In this document: positions 32,411 to 41,600 of the stretch, piece by piece
Numbering within the stretch: position 1 is the first letter of the stretch
How the letters are laid out: each line of letters starts with the position of its first letter
The notes under the pieces: generated by a model
Databases searched by the model: none
Told to the model about the DNA's origin: nothing
The model's input: the letters and a program-made list of their open reading frames with translations, nothing else
Position numbers and translations under genes: made by a program
Source of the DNA: Ga0077555 sp050187415
GTDB lineage: Bacteria; Pseudomonadota; Alphaproteobacteria; Rhizobiales; Hyphomicrobiaceae
Direction: 5' to 3'
Length of the DNA stretch: 64,000 nucleotides
Assembly (NCBI GenBank): GCA_050187415.1
Contig: JBFWXN010000021.1
Span: 9,254-73,253, forward strand

Positions 32411-34036
32411 CTAGGCCGGCACCAGTGCATCCTTCAATACCATGTCAGCCGCTTTCTCACCGATCATGATCGATGGCGCGTTGGTATTGCCGGAGGTCAA
32501 AGTGGGCATGATCGAGGCGTCGGCGATACGCAGACCGGAAATTCCCCGCACGCGGAGGCGCTCATCGACGACCGCCATCGTGTCCTGGCCCATCTTGCAG
32601 GTGCCGACCGGGTGATAGGTGGTCTCGCCCACTTCCTTCGCCCACGCGACGATCTCGTCGTCCGTCGTTCGATGCGACCCAGGAGCCATCTCGGTGATCT
32701 GCATCGGGGCAAGGGCCGGCGCGTGCATGATCGACTGGGCGATGCGAACGGCCCGGACGGTCAAGCCAACGTCAGCCGGATCAGAAAGGAAATTGAAGCG
32801 GATCGCGGGTGGCGTCCTCGGGTCGGCAGAGGTTATGTGGATCGTGCCTTTGCTCTCCGGACGCATGGCGTGGGCATAGCACGTCATGCCTGACTGTTTG
32901 GCGATCTTCGGCCCTTTTGGCGTTACCTCCGTGAGCATCGGCACCCAACCGAGCAGCAGGTCCGGCGACTCGAGCCCCTCGCGCGAAAAGACGAAGGCGC
33001 GCAGCGGGGCCGCAACCATGGCCAGCATGCTGTCCTGCGCGAGCGCGTAGCGCAGCGCTTGATTGACGAGCCCCAACCCGCGCCCGCGATCGTTGAACGT
33101 AACGCCGCGCTTGCCGATGGCCCAGCGGGTGCGCGGCGCGAAGTGGTCGCGCAGGTTCTCGCCCACGCCCTTCAGCGCGTGGCGGACTTCGATGCCGAGG
33201 TCCTTGAGGCGTTCCGGCTGACCGATCCCCGAAAGTTCGAGAAGCTGGGGCGAGTTGATGGAGCCGGCGCTGACCACGACTTCACGGCCGGCGTGGGCCT
33301 CACGCACCTCATCGCCAACTCTGTAGCGCACGCCGATGCAGCGGTGGCCGTCGAGCAGCAGCCGCTCGCTGAGCGCGCCGGTCTCTACGACAAGATTTGG
33401 CCGCTTCCCAATTTTTTCCAGGTAGCAATGGGCGGTGCCCTGGCGCCGCCCGCCGGCGATGGACGCCTGACTCATGGCGATGCCATCCTGTCGCGCGCCG
33501 TTGTAGTCAGGGTTATGCCTGATGCCGACCTGTCCGGCGGCCTCGATAATGGCCTTGATGAGAGGGTCACGGGGCACAGGGTCGGTGATCTGCAACGGGC
33601 CGTCGCGACCGCGGTAGGCGTCGTCGCCGCCGCCCCGGTAGCTCTCCATCCGCTTGAAGAAGGGCAGCACGTCGCGATAGCTCCAGCCGCGATTGCCCAT
33701 CTGCGCCCAGGTGTCGAAGTCCTGCGCCTGGCCACGGACGAACGCCAGGCCGTTGATGGAGCTCGAGCCACCGAGGATGCGGCCCCGGGGCACGGGCAGG
33801 CGACGGCCATTCGTGCTTGCTTCGGGCTCCGACGAATAAAGCCAGTTGGCGGCCGGGTTGGCGATGAGTTTGGCGTAGCCGATCGGAATGCGCGCCCAGA
33901 AATGCGACGCCGGTCCAGCTTCGAGCAGCAGCACGCGATTGCGTGGATCCTCCGACAGGCGACTGGCCACAACAGCACCGGCCGATCCTGCTCCCACTAC
34001 GATATAGTCGTAGCCCTGACGCCCTGCTTCGCGCAC
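32411..34036 (-). CDS. GMC-family FAD-dependent alcohol/choline dehydrogenase
   Basis: A 541-aa GMC oxidoreductase. The FAD motif is IVVGAGSAGAVVASRLSED with LLLEAG; the GMC signature 1 is RILGGSSSINGLAFVRGQ and signature 2 is SAGSINSPQLLELSGIG. The active-site His lies in YHPVGTCKMG, with the paired Asn in SGNTNAPSIMIGEKAAD. It oxidises an alcohol (choline, glucoside or aliphatic) to the aldehyde. The start is a GTG at 34036 with a strong CGGAGG five bases upstream. A TGTCCGGACA palindrome lies 15 bp upstream of the start. BetA-like identity is possible, but no betB or betI is adjacent. Confidence 0.9.
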   Translation of the reverse strand: MREAGRQGYDYIVVGAGSAGAVVASRLSEDPRNRVLLLEAGPASHFWARIPIGYAKLIANPAANWLYSSEPEASTNGRRLPVPRGRILGGSSSINGLAFVRGQAQDFDTWAQMGNRGWSYRDVLPFFKRMESYRGGGDDAYRGRDGPLQITDPVPRDPLIKAIIEAAGQVGIRHNPDYNGARQDGIAMSQASIAGGRRQGTAHCYLEKIGKRPNLVVETGALSERLLLDGHRCIGVRYRVGDEVREAHAGREVVVSAGSINSPQLLELSGIGQPERLKDLGIEVRHALKGVGENLRDHFAPRTRWAIGKRGVTFNDRGRGLGLVNQALRYALAQDSMLAMVAAPLRAFVFSREGLESPDLLLGWVPMLTEVTPKGPKIAKQSGMTCYAHAMRPESKGTIHITSADPRTPPAIRFNFLSDPADVGLTVRAVRIAQSIMHAPALAPMQITEMAPGSHRTTDDEIVAWAKEVGETTYHPVGTCKMGQDTMAVVDERLRVRGISGLRIADASIMPTLTSGNTNAPSIMIGEKAADMVLKDALVPA

Positions 34037-34051
34037 GATGTCCTCCGATTT

Positions 34052-34061
34052 TGTCCGGACA
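34052..34061. promoter_or_regulatory. Palindrome TGTCCGGACA just upstream of the GMC oxidoreductase start
   Basis: A perfect 10-bp palindrome ending 15 bp before the GTG start, overlapping the likely 5' untranslated region or core promoter. The same core, extended to 12 bp, occurs before the FMO gene at 16736-16747. An operator role is inferred from position and recurrence only. Confidence 0.35.
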
Positions 34062-34104
34062 GGTTAGACGCAAGAGTCAGCGTCGTCCACGCCTGCGATC
34101 ATGG

Positions 34105-34824
34105 TCAGAGCGCGGACTTGGGACGACCGATTGGTCTTGGCTCGGCGTTGGGGCCGCGCAGTCTCGCGAGCGCCTCCGAGGCCAGCGCACGCGTCACTTT
34201 TCGGCGCGAGGCGAGCGCGAGGCGGTCGATGGCGTCGACCACGCAGGCCGCGTCGGCCATGGTCCGGTCCATGTTGACCAGAAGCCACGCGACCACACTT
34301 GGATCGACGCTCAACTGACGGTCCGTGAAGTGCTTCACCAGAACCGCACGAAGGAGGCCATCGTCGGAGGCCGCTATCTCGACGACCATCGATGCGCGCA
34401 GGCGTGAGCGAAGGTCCGGTAGCACCACCGACAGGTCGCCTGGCGGCACGGCCGACGTCAGCAACAGGCTGGCCCGGTGCTCGCGGGAGACATTCAGCAG
34501 GTGAAACAGGGTGCGCTCGCAAGCGATGCCGGCGTGCAGGTCTTCGACGACGAGGGCGCCTCCGTTACCGAGTTGGCCAACGGTCGCGTCGGTGAGCCCG
34601 GCGGCCGAGACGATAGGCGCTCCCGACTGCGCCCGCCAGACGTGGGCAAGATGAGTCTTGCCCGAGCGCGGAGGGCCGGTGACCAGGACCGACGGCGCAG
34701 GCCAGTGGGGCCATGAGTCGACCAGGGCGACCGCCGCCGCGTTGGAGTGGCCGACCAGGAAGTCCTCCGCGCCCAAAGCCGTTCTGTGACCGAGATCGAG
34801 CACGAGTTGCTCAGGTGCTGCCAT
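34105..34824 (-). CDS. hdaA: HdaA, DnaA-related regulator of replication initiation
   Basis: A 239-aa DnaA-domain-III-like AAA+ protein lacking the C-terminal DNA-binding domain of DnaA. QLVLDL near the N-terminus is the sliding-clamp binding motif of Hda. A Walker A-like GPPRSGKTHLAHVW, a Walker B ALVVEDLHAG and a DLRSRLRASMVVEI sensor region follow. With the clamp it stimulates ATP hydrolysis by DnaA after initiation, preventing over-replication. It is 3 bp downstream of the AI-2E-type permease gene on the same strand, an order conserved in alphaproteobacteria. Confidence 0.92.
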   Translation of the reverse strand: MAAPEQLVLDLGHRTALGAEDFLVGHSNAAAVALVDSWPHWPAPSVLVTGPPRSGKTHLAHVWRAQSGAPIVSAAGLTDATVGQLGNGGALVVEDLHAGIACERTLFHLLNVSREHRASLLLTSAVPPGDLSVVLPDLRSRLRASMVVEIAASDDGLLRAVLVKHFTDRQLSVDPSVVAWLLVNMDRTMADAACVVDAIDRLALASRRKVTRALASEALARLRGPNAEPRPIGRPKSAL

Positions 34825-34827
34825 AGC

Positions 34828-35931
34828 TCACGTATCCAGACGTGGCGCTGACCCCGGCAACGATGTCGGTGGACCCGCGCCCAAATACAGCGAACTTTCG
34901 AGGTAGCGATCACGCGCGAACCGGACGAGCACGGCAAGCGCCGCAGCCACGGGGACCGCGACCAGCGTACCAAGCAGCCCGAACAGGGCGCTGAACACGA
35001 ACAAAGCGAGCATCAGTGAGACGGGATGCAGCCCAACTCTCTGGCCGACGATCAATGGCGAAAGGAGTGCCGAATCGAGGACCATTGCTGCGCCGAAAAC
35101 GCCGATTACCTGCAGGGCCAAGGTGGCATCCGGCCAGGACTGGGTCAACGCGACGACGAGCGCGACCGTAAGACCGAGCACCCAGCCGACCAACGGCACG
35201 AATGCCAGCACACCCGTGGCTATGCCTATCAAAAGGCCATAGCGCAGGCCGAGCGCCGTCAGAGCCAGAGCGTAGAAGGCTCCGAGAATGATGCAAATTG
35301 TGCCTTGACCGCGGATGAAGGCTCCGACGGCGGTATCGATGTCGCTTGCGAGACGGCGGATGGTTGACGCGCGGCGGATCGGTAGCCAACCGTCGATCTG
35401 GGCCAGGACGGCGGGCCAGTCGCGCAGCAGGTAGAACGCCACGACTGGCGTCACGAGGACAAGCGATACGAGGTTTATCAACGCCTGTCCTCTGCTCCAG
35501 AGTACCTTGGCCGCATCGCCGATGAGACCCGTCGACCCTTGTGCCAACTCGCCAAGGGCGCGTTCCAGCCGTACCTTGAAGCCAGGAAAGCTCGCGCCGA
35601 GGTGCTGCTCGGCCATTGCTTCGATCCACCCACGAATTCGTTCCAGATCCCCAGGTAACGCTTCGACCAATCGTCGAAGCTGATCGGCCGCGAGCGGCAG
35701 CAAGAGGACGGCGGCGGCTGTCAGCGCGAGGGCCGCAGCGCCTATGATCAGAGCACTCGCCAGAGTCCGGCCGAGACCCGCTCGCTGGAGCGCCACGGCC
35801 AACGGATTGAGGAAGTAAGCGATGGCCGCACCGAAAGCGAACGGCAGCAATGCGTCGCTCAGATAGGACACCAGCACGACGCTCACGGCGAAGACTACGA
35901 TCCAGAAGACGACATGCATGTCGGGACGCAT
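34828..35931 (-). CDS. AI-2E/PerM-family transporter
   Basis: A 367-aa membrane protein with seven or eight helices. FAFGAAIAYFLNPLAVALQRAGLGRTLASALII at the N-terminus, VVAFYLLRDWPAVLAQIDGWLP in the middle and VLAFVPLVGWVLGL plus VGQRVGLHPVSLMLALFVFSALFGLLGTLVAVPVAAAL near the end are the family landmarks. Members export AI-2, act as Na/H antiporters or have unknown cargo. I use the ATG at 35931, directly after GAGGGGG, and reject a 58-codon upstream extension. It is co-transcribed with hdaA. Confidence 0.92.
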   Translation of the reverse strand: MRPDMHVVFWIVVFAVSVVLVSYLSDALLPFAFGAAIAYFLNPLAVALQRAGLGRTLASALIIGAAALALTAAAVLLLPLAADQLRRLVEALPGDLERIRGWIEAMAEQHLGASFPGFKVRLERALGELAQGSTGLIGDAAKVLWSRGQALINLVSLVLVTPVVAFYLLRDWPAVLAQIDGWLPIRRASTIRRLASDIDTAVGAFIRGQGTICIILGAFYALALTALGLRYGLLIGIATGVLAFVPLVGWVLGLTVALVVALTQSWPDATLALQVIGVFGAAMVLDSALLSPLIVGQRVGLHPVSLMLALFVFSALFGLLGTLVAVPVAAALAVLVRFARDRYLESSLYLGAGPPTSLPGSAPRLDT

Positions 35932-36126
35932 CGGCTCCCCCTCGCGTCTGTGTCCCACCCTGCGCCGAAGGCCAACCATCCTCCCGACGATAAGCACGAC
36001 GGCGCACTGCCCACCGCCCTCGGACGAGTGGATGTCATCGCTACTGAGTACGGTATTCGACAGGCCATGAGCGAGACTCGCGGCGCGCTGATCCCCATCA
36101 ACCACATGCCGGGATGGCGCCCCCGC

Positions 36127-36894
36127 CTAGCCGAGCGTCCAGCCTCCAACGACGAGAAGATGCGTCCCGGTTACCAATCCCGCGGCGTCCGAGGCGAGAT
36201 AGACGATAGCTCCCATGAGGTCCTCGACCTGGCCGATGCGACCGAGCTTGATTTTTTCGAGAACGAACGACCGGAACTCGGGCTTGGCCAGCATCTGGGC
36301 CGCGAGGGGCGTCTCGACGAACGTGGGGCACAAGGTCACCGATCGAATTCCGTCCGGTGCCAGTTCGGCGGCGATCGCACGCGAGAGGCCCTCGAGCGCC
36401 GCCTTCGCCGCGCAATAGACGGTGCGCCCGGGTCCGGTGGTGAACGCCATCTGAGAGGAAATGTGGATCAAAGTGCCGCGCGTCCCAGTAGCAACCATGC
36501 GCTTCGCCACGGCCTGGGCGACAATGAAGGCTGCGCGCACGTTGAGGTCGAGAAGGAGATCCAGATCCTCGGTCTTGAAGTCGATGAACGGCTGGGGACG
36601 GTTGATACCGGCGTTGTTGACGAGCACGTTGAACGGAGCGCTCGTCTCGACCGCGTGTCGAACGGCGGCGTCGTCGAGCACATCGAGGACAAGCACCTCG
36701 GCCTCGCCTCCGGTCTTGACGATCGCGTCGCGCACGTCCTCGAGCTCGGATCGGGTCCGCGCGGCGAGCGTCACATGGGCGCCGGCCCCGGACAGCGCAG
36801 CCGCTGCGGCCAGCCCGATGCCGCGTCCGGCTCCCGTGATCAGAGCCCGTCTGCCGTCGAGCCGAAATGAGGGCGTTCTCGGCAACTCGACCAT
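36127..36894 (-). CDS. Short-chain dehydrogenase/reductase
   Basis: A 255-aa classical SDR. The cofactor motif is TGAGRGIG near residue 22, then NNAG near 86, and the catalytic Ser in ISSQMAF and YCAAK (Tyr/Lys) near 153-157. The end VTGTHLLVVGGWTLG is the usual C-terminus. After the beta-2 strand LAARTRSELED has Arg rather than Asp, favouring NADP. It would reduce or oxidise a hydroxyl/keto substrate that I cannot name. The ATG at 36894 follows TGGAGA; an upstream TTG is rejected. It is divergent from the heparinase-like gene. Confidence 0.9.
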   Translation of the reverse strand: MVELPRTPSFRLDGRRALITGAGRGIGLAAAAALSGAGAHVTLAARTRSELEDVRDAIVKTGGEAEVLVLDVLDDAAVRHAVETSAPFNVLVNNAGINRPQPFIDFKTEDLDLLLDLNVRAAFIVAQAVAKRMVATGTRGTLIHISSQMAFTTGPGRTVYCAAKAALEGLSRAIAAELAPDGIRSVTLCPTFVETPLAAQMLAKPEFRSFVLEKIKLGRIGQVEDLMGAIVYLASDAAGLVTGTHLLVVGGWTLG

Positions 36895-37108
36895 GTTCGT
36901 CTCCAACTGTGCTTCGGCTTGTCGGCGGGGAGAAGCGCACCTTGGTCGGGCTGCGTCAACCCGACGTCACATCGGGGGACTAATCGCGTTCGTCATGTCC
37001 GACCGACTTGTGCCGCCCTGACGAGTTGTCTAAGCGGTAGTCTCATCGGGCGGCGGATCGGCGGAGGGAACCGGCAGGCTTCGTGATCGCGCCACGGGGG
37101 ACCAGTCC

Positions 37109-38839
37109 ATGAGCGCGTCGAAACTCGGCGAGCGTCTCACCATAGTGCAGCACGCCGCACGATGGTCCGTAGCGACCGTAAAGGGCCGACTTGCGACAGC
37201 GCCTGGCCTTGCCTGGCGACTTGTGAGTGCGCGCGCCGAGACCTTCCTGTTCGTGCCATCGGACCTGCGGCCAACCGATCCCAGCCTCGCTGACGAGCTT
37301 GCCGCCGGGCAGATGGGTCTCGGGGGCGCGATGATCAACCTCGGCGGCGCCTCGCCATTCTCCATCAACGCGCCCAACCGGGCGTGGGCGCGTGCATTGC
37401 ACGGGTTCGCGTGGCTCGGAAGTCTTCGGGCAGCGGAAGATGCCTTCGCGCTGGATATGGCACGGCGTCTCGTCGCGGACTGGTGTCGCCGGAACAGATC
37501 GCGGCCCGGATCGCGGGGCGTTGCCGCGGAGCCCGCCGTTATCGCCCGGCGCGTCAGCTCGTTCATCGTCAACGCCGGCTTTCTGCTCGAAGACGCCGAG
37601 CCCGAATTCTATCATCTATTCACCCGGACGCTGGGAAGCGAGCTCAGGGCCCTCGACCGTGCCAGCCGACGCGCCACGCCGGGGTATCCAAGCCTCGCCT
37701 GCGCCATGTCGCTTACACTCGCCTGCCTGGCTGCCGACGGGCACGGCGGGGATCTGCCTCACGCGGAAGTACGACTGCTCGGGGAACTCAGGCAGCAAAT
37801 CCTGCCGGACGGCGGGCACATATCGCGCAATGCCGAAATCGTGCTGGAAGCGCTGCTCGACCTGTTGCCGATCAAGCAGTGCTATATGGCGCGCCAGATG
37901 ACCGTTCCCCCGGAACTCGTCGGCACGATCGGGCGGATGCTCGAGCATGTGCGGGCAATGACCACGGCACCGGGAACTCTCGCGCGTTTCAACGGCGTCG
38001 GCGCGGCGCAAGTCGAGGCGGTGGCGACGGTGCTTGCGCTCGGCACCGTGCACACGCCGCCGCCGACGTCCGATGCCGGACCGTCCGGCTATGCCCGCCT
38101 CCAGTGCGGCGACACGACCGTCATCGTCGATTGCGGGCGCGCACCGCCGCTGCTCCACTCGGGTTTGGCGCATGCCGGCGCACTTTCCTTCGAGATGGCG
38201 CACGCCGGTGCGAGCATCATCGTCAACGCGGGAGCGCCACCCCCGATCCACGGCCGGGCCGCTGCGGATGCGAGAGCAACCGCGAGCCATTCGACGCTGG
38301 TGCTCGACGAGCAGTCTTCGGCGCGTCTGATCCGCTCGTCGCATATCGAGAGATGGGCGGGCGGTCCAGGACTGATAGGCCCCGACAGCGTGGTCGCCGG
38401 TCTACTCGAGATCGACGGCGAAGCGCGGCTCGTCGCGCAGCACAATGGCTATCTGAGCCGCTTCGGTCTCATTCACGAGCGGCGCCTCACGCTCGATCCG
38501 AGCGGTCTTATCCTCGAGGGTGTCGATGTCCTGCGGCCGCCATCCGGCACCTTGCGCCTGCCGCGAGACGTCCCAGTGGCGCTACACTTCCATTTGCCGG
38601 CCGGTGCCCGATGGAGCGCGCAAGGACAGGATGCGCTGCTGATCGATTCAGCTTCGGGACCGGTTTGGCGATTTACAGTTTCTGGCGCGCGCGTCTCGCT
38701 CGAGGCAGCGACTCACTACGCGCAGAGCCAGGGCCCGAGCCCCACGCGCAAGATCGTGGCCCGCACAGCGACACCGGGCGAGACGACGATAAACTGGCGG
38801 CTCGAACTCGTTCGAGAGCCCGAGACAATTCACCGTTGA
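37109..38839 (+). CDS. Heparinase II/III-family protein
   Basis: A 576-aa protein. The N-terminal half is alpha-helical (toroid-like), with RAWARALHGFAWLGSLRAAE and DGGHISRNAEIVLEALLDLLPIKQCY. The C-terminal half is the beta-sandwich lyase domain: DTTVIVDCGRAP, AHAGALSFEMAHAGASIIVNAG and ASHSTLVLDEQSSARL. Family members are uronic-acid polysaccharide lyases, but the Hyphomicrobiales type next to purH has no established substrate and lacks an obvious signal peptide. The 89-bp gap to purH is short, so the two may be co-transcribed. An envelope or capsule-related role is inference. Confidence 0.88.
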   Translation: MSASKLGERLTIVQHAARWSVATVKGRLATAPGLAWRLVSARAETFLFVPSDLRPTDPSLADELAAGQMGLGGAMINLGGASPFSINAPNRAWARALHGFAWLGSLRAAEDAFALDMARRLVADWCRRNRSRPGSRGVAAEPAVIARRVSSFIVNAGFLLEDAEPEFYHLFTRTLGSELRALDRASRRATPGYPSLACAMSLTLACLAADGHGGDLPHAEVRLLGELRQQILPDGGHISRNAEIVLEALLDLLPIKQCYMARQMTVPPELVGTIGRMLEHVRAMTTAPGTLARFNGVGAAQVEAVATVLALGTVHTPPPTSDAGPSGYARLQCGDTTVIVDCGRAPPLLHSGLAHAGALSFEMAHAGASIIVNAGAPPPIHGRAAADARATASHSTLVLDEQSSARLIRSSHIERWAGGPGLIGPDSVVAGLLEIDGEARLVAQHNGYLSRFGLIHERRLTLDPSGLILEGVDVLRPPSGTLRLPRDVPVALHFHLPAGARWSAQGQDALLIDSASGPVWRFTVSGARVSLEAATHYAQSQGPSPTRKIVARTATPGETTINWRLELVREPETIHR

Positions 38840-38928
38840 GCGGTTACGCCGGCCGAGCGGGTATGGTAACGGCCTGAAATGGCAGAATGGAACCTGCGAA
38901 CGCAGCCTGAAACCGGAAAGCTCAACCA

Positions 38929-40551
38929 ATGACCGCCGAGACGCCGCGCATCCGACGAGCCCTTATTTCCGTCTCGGACAAGACGGGTGTCGTGGAGTTT
39001 GCCAAGGCGCTGGCAAACGATGGCGTCGAGATCCTATCGACCGGGGGCACGGCCTCGACCCTCAAGGCCGAGGGCCTGTCGGTCATCGATGTGGCCGAGC
39101 ACACCGGATTCCCCGAAATGATGGACGGCCGGTTGAAGACGCTCCATCCCAAGGTGCATGGGGGCCTTCTACAGGTCAGGGGTGATGCCGGACACGAGGC
39201 GTCAGCCGCCGAACACGCCATACCGCCGATCGACCTGTTGGTGGTCAACCTCTATCCCTTCGAGGCGACGGTGGCGAAGGGAGCGCCATTTGCCGATTGC
39301 ATCGAGAATATCGACATCGGCGGGCCGGCGATGCTGAGGGCTGCGGCCAAGAACCATGCGTCGGTGACGGTGGTGGTGAGCCCCGCCGACTACGGACGAG
39401 TGCTGGACGCCATGCGGGCGAATGGCGGCGCAACAACGCTGGCGCTCCGGTGCGAGCTCGCGCGAAAGGCCTTTGCGCTGACAGCCGCCTACGACGGCGC
39501 CATCTCGAATTGGCTCGGCGGCGAGATCGCACGGGCTGACGGCGACGCTGACGGTGCTGCATTCCCCCCGACGCTCACGGTGCAGTTCGTCAAGGCGCAG
39601 GCGATGCGCTACGGCGAGAACCCACATCAGAAGGCGGCGTTCTATGTGGAGAGAACGGCACCGTCAGGCTCGATCTCGACGGCCCGGCAGGTGCAAGGCA
39701 AGGAGCTGTCCTACAACAACATTGCCGACACGGATGCGGCGATCGAATGCGTCAAGGCATTCGACGGCCGGCCCGCCTGCGTCATCGTCAAGCACGCCAA
39801 TCCGTGCGGCGTCGCCGTGGCCGACACGCTGACCGCCGCCTATGATCGCGCCTTCCGAACCGACCCCGAATCCGCCTTCGGCGGCATCATCGCCTTCAAC
39901 CGGACGCTCGACGAGGCGACGGCGCGCGCCATCATCGACCGGCAGTTCGTCGAGGTGATCGTGGCACCTTCTGCATCGCCCGAGGCGGAAGCCGCGATTG
40001 CGGCCAAGAAGAATGTTCGGCTGCTGGTGGTCGGCGACTGGCACAGGCCGCCCCCTGGGGACGGGGGCCGGACCGAGAACACAGGGCCGGGTCGGCAGGA
40101 CTGGAAGAAGGTGACCGGCGGCCTGCTCGTGCAGGAAGCCGATCTGGCGTTGATGTCCGAACTGCGGGTCGTCACCAAGCGGCAACCGACCGCCGCGGAA
40201 CTGGCCGATCTCGAGTTTGCGTGGAAGGTAACGAAATTCGTGAAATCGAACGCCATCGTCTATGCCAGGGATGGCGCCACCGTCGGCGTGGGCGCCGGTC
40301 AGATGAGCCGCATCAACGCGTCGCGAATCGCCGTCATCAAGGCCGAAATGGCCGGGCTGGCCGTGGCCGGCTCAGTGGTCGCATCGGATGCCTTTTTTCC
40401 GTTCGCCGACGGGCTTCTCTCGGCGGCCGGCGCCGGGGCGACCGCGGTGATCCAGCCGGGCGGATCGATGCGCGACGAGGAGGTGATCAAGGCGGCCGAC
40501 GAGCAGGGCCTGGCCATGGTGTTCACCGGGATGCGCCATTTTCGACACTGA
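38929..40551 (+). CDS. purH: Bifunctional AICAR transformylase / IMP cyclohydrolase
   Basis: A 540-aa enzyme catalysing the last two steps of IMP synthesis, using 10-formyl-THF. The IMP cyclohydrolase half starts with RRALISVSDKTGVVEFAKALA and STGGTASTLKAEGL. The transformylase half has RYGENPHQKAAFY, LSYNNIADTDAAIECVKAF, VIVKHANPCGVA and KSNAIVYARDGATVGVGAGQMSRI. The loop around residues 368-390 (GDWHRPPPGDGGRTENTGPG) is longer and more polar than in most PurH proteins, about a dozen extra residues. All catalytic segments are intact. Confidence 0.97.
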   Translation: MTAETPRIRRALISVSDKTGVVEFAKALANDGVEILSTGGTASTLKAEGLSVIDVAEHTGFPEMMDGRLKTLHPKVHGGLLQVRGDAGHEASAAEHAIPPIDLLVVNLYPFEATVAKGAPFADCIENIDIGGPAMLRAAAKNHASVTVVVSPADYGRVLDAMRANGGATTLALRCELARKAFALTAAYDGAISNWLGGEIARADGDADGAAFPPTLTVQFVKAQAMRYGENPHQKAAFYVERTAPSGSISTARQVQGKELSYNNIADTDAAIECVKAFDGRPACVIVKHANPCGVAVADTLTAAYDRAFRTDPESAFGGIIAFNRTLDEATARAIIDRQFVEVIVAPSASPEAEAAIAAKKNVRLLVVGDWHRPPPGDGGRTENTGPGRQDWKKVTGGLLVQEADLALMSELRVVTKRQPTAAELADLEFAWKVTKFVKSNAIVYARDGATVGVGAGQMSRINASRIAVIKAEMAGLAVAGSVVASDAFFPFADGLLSAAGAGATAVIQPGGSMRDEEVIKAADEQGLAMVFTGMRHFRH

Positions 40552-40602
40552 AGGCCGGCGGCGTTTGAGAGACTGGCGACACCGAAGAGGCGGACAACGT
40601 GC

Positions 40603-41505
40603 ATGGTGGTGCGGATCGAGAGAGACATCGTTTTCGGTCGCGGCCGCGTCGGCTTTAGCGAACCGTCAGGCGGCATGCGTGAGATGGAACTGAAGCTCGA
40701 TGCCTACCTGCCCGAGACGGCGACAAATCAGCTACCCGCTCTGATCATGGCCTTCGGCGGCGCTTTTCACCGCGGGTCGAAGGAGGACGATACGTTCAGG
40801 GCCGGTGACGACAGTGACGCTGCGGGCACCAATACCCCCGTGGCCGAGTATTGCCGACTGTTCGCCGAATTGGGCATGGCAGCCTTCTCGGTTCAGTATC
40901 GCCTTGCGCAATCGGATCCCGAGCCCGGGACGCCGCTGCTCAGCGAGCCCGACCGGGTGCCCATGTCGCGGATCAATCCGGTGCGCATCGAGCTCGGCTT
41001 GCCGCCCGCCTCACCCCGGGTCATGGCTGGCGTGATGGAGGCCGCATTCGATGACGTGGCCGCGTCCGTGCGCTTCATCAAGGCCGAGGCCGCCCGGTTC
41101 GGTGTCGACCGCGAGCGGATGGTGCTCGGCGGCTTTTCCGCGGGCGGACGCTGCGCCATGTACGTCGCGTTCGGCAAGCGGATCGGCGTGAGAGGCGTCG
41201 TCTCGATCTCGGGCCCGCTCGTGCCGGCCGACTGCGCCGCCTTCCTGGCACGCGATGCGGAGGCGCAGGGCCTCGCACTGCCGCCGCTCCTCATGATCTC
41301 GGGCGAGAACGACCTCGACTACGTCCGCGCCTTCAATCCCGAGATCCACCGCCAATTCATGGAGGCGGAGCGCGCGGTGGCATGGTCGACGGTGCCGCAC
41401 GCCGGCCATTTCTTTCCGGCTCAGTCTGCTACCGCGGACGGCCGCTCGGTCTTCGACGTCATGCGGGATAGTCTGCACGAATGGGGCTGCCTACCGCGAC
41501 AGTGA
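40603..41505 (+). CDS. Alpha/beta hydrolase (esterase-lipase type)
   Basis: A 300-aa hydrolase. The nucleophile elbow is GGFSAGG near residues 172-178; FGGAFHRGS near 48 is the oxyanion-hole region in the position of HGGG; and HAGHFF near 266 supplies the catalytic His. Asp in GENDLDYV is probably the acid. No signal peptide is present. It likely hydrolyses a small ester, but the substrate is unknown. The start ATG at 40603 has a poor ribosome site, and ATG codons at 40676 or 40685 are alternatives. Confidence 0.82.
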   Translation: MVVRIERDIVFGRGRVGFSEPSGGMREMELKLDAYLPETATNQLPALIMAFGGAFHRGSKEDDTFRAGDDSDAAGTNTPVAEYCRLFAELGMAAFSVQYRLAQSDPEPGTPLLSEPDRVPMSRINPVRIELGLPPASPRVMAGVMEAAFDDVAASVRFIKAEAARFGVDRERMVLGGFSAGGRCAMYVAFGKRIGVRGVVSISGPLVPADCAAFLARDAEAQGLALPPLLMISGENDLDYVRAFNPEIHRQFMEAERAVAWSTVPHAGHFFPAQSATADGRSVFDVMRDSLHEWGCLPRQ

Positions 41506-41600
41506 CGCGGCGCGTTAAGCATCGGCGCGATGCACCTCTCTTGCTTTAACTGACGGAATTCTATAGCTGAGCGGCCTTTCTCTCCGATAAGGAGCCGGCC

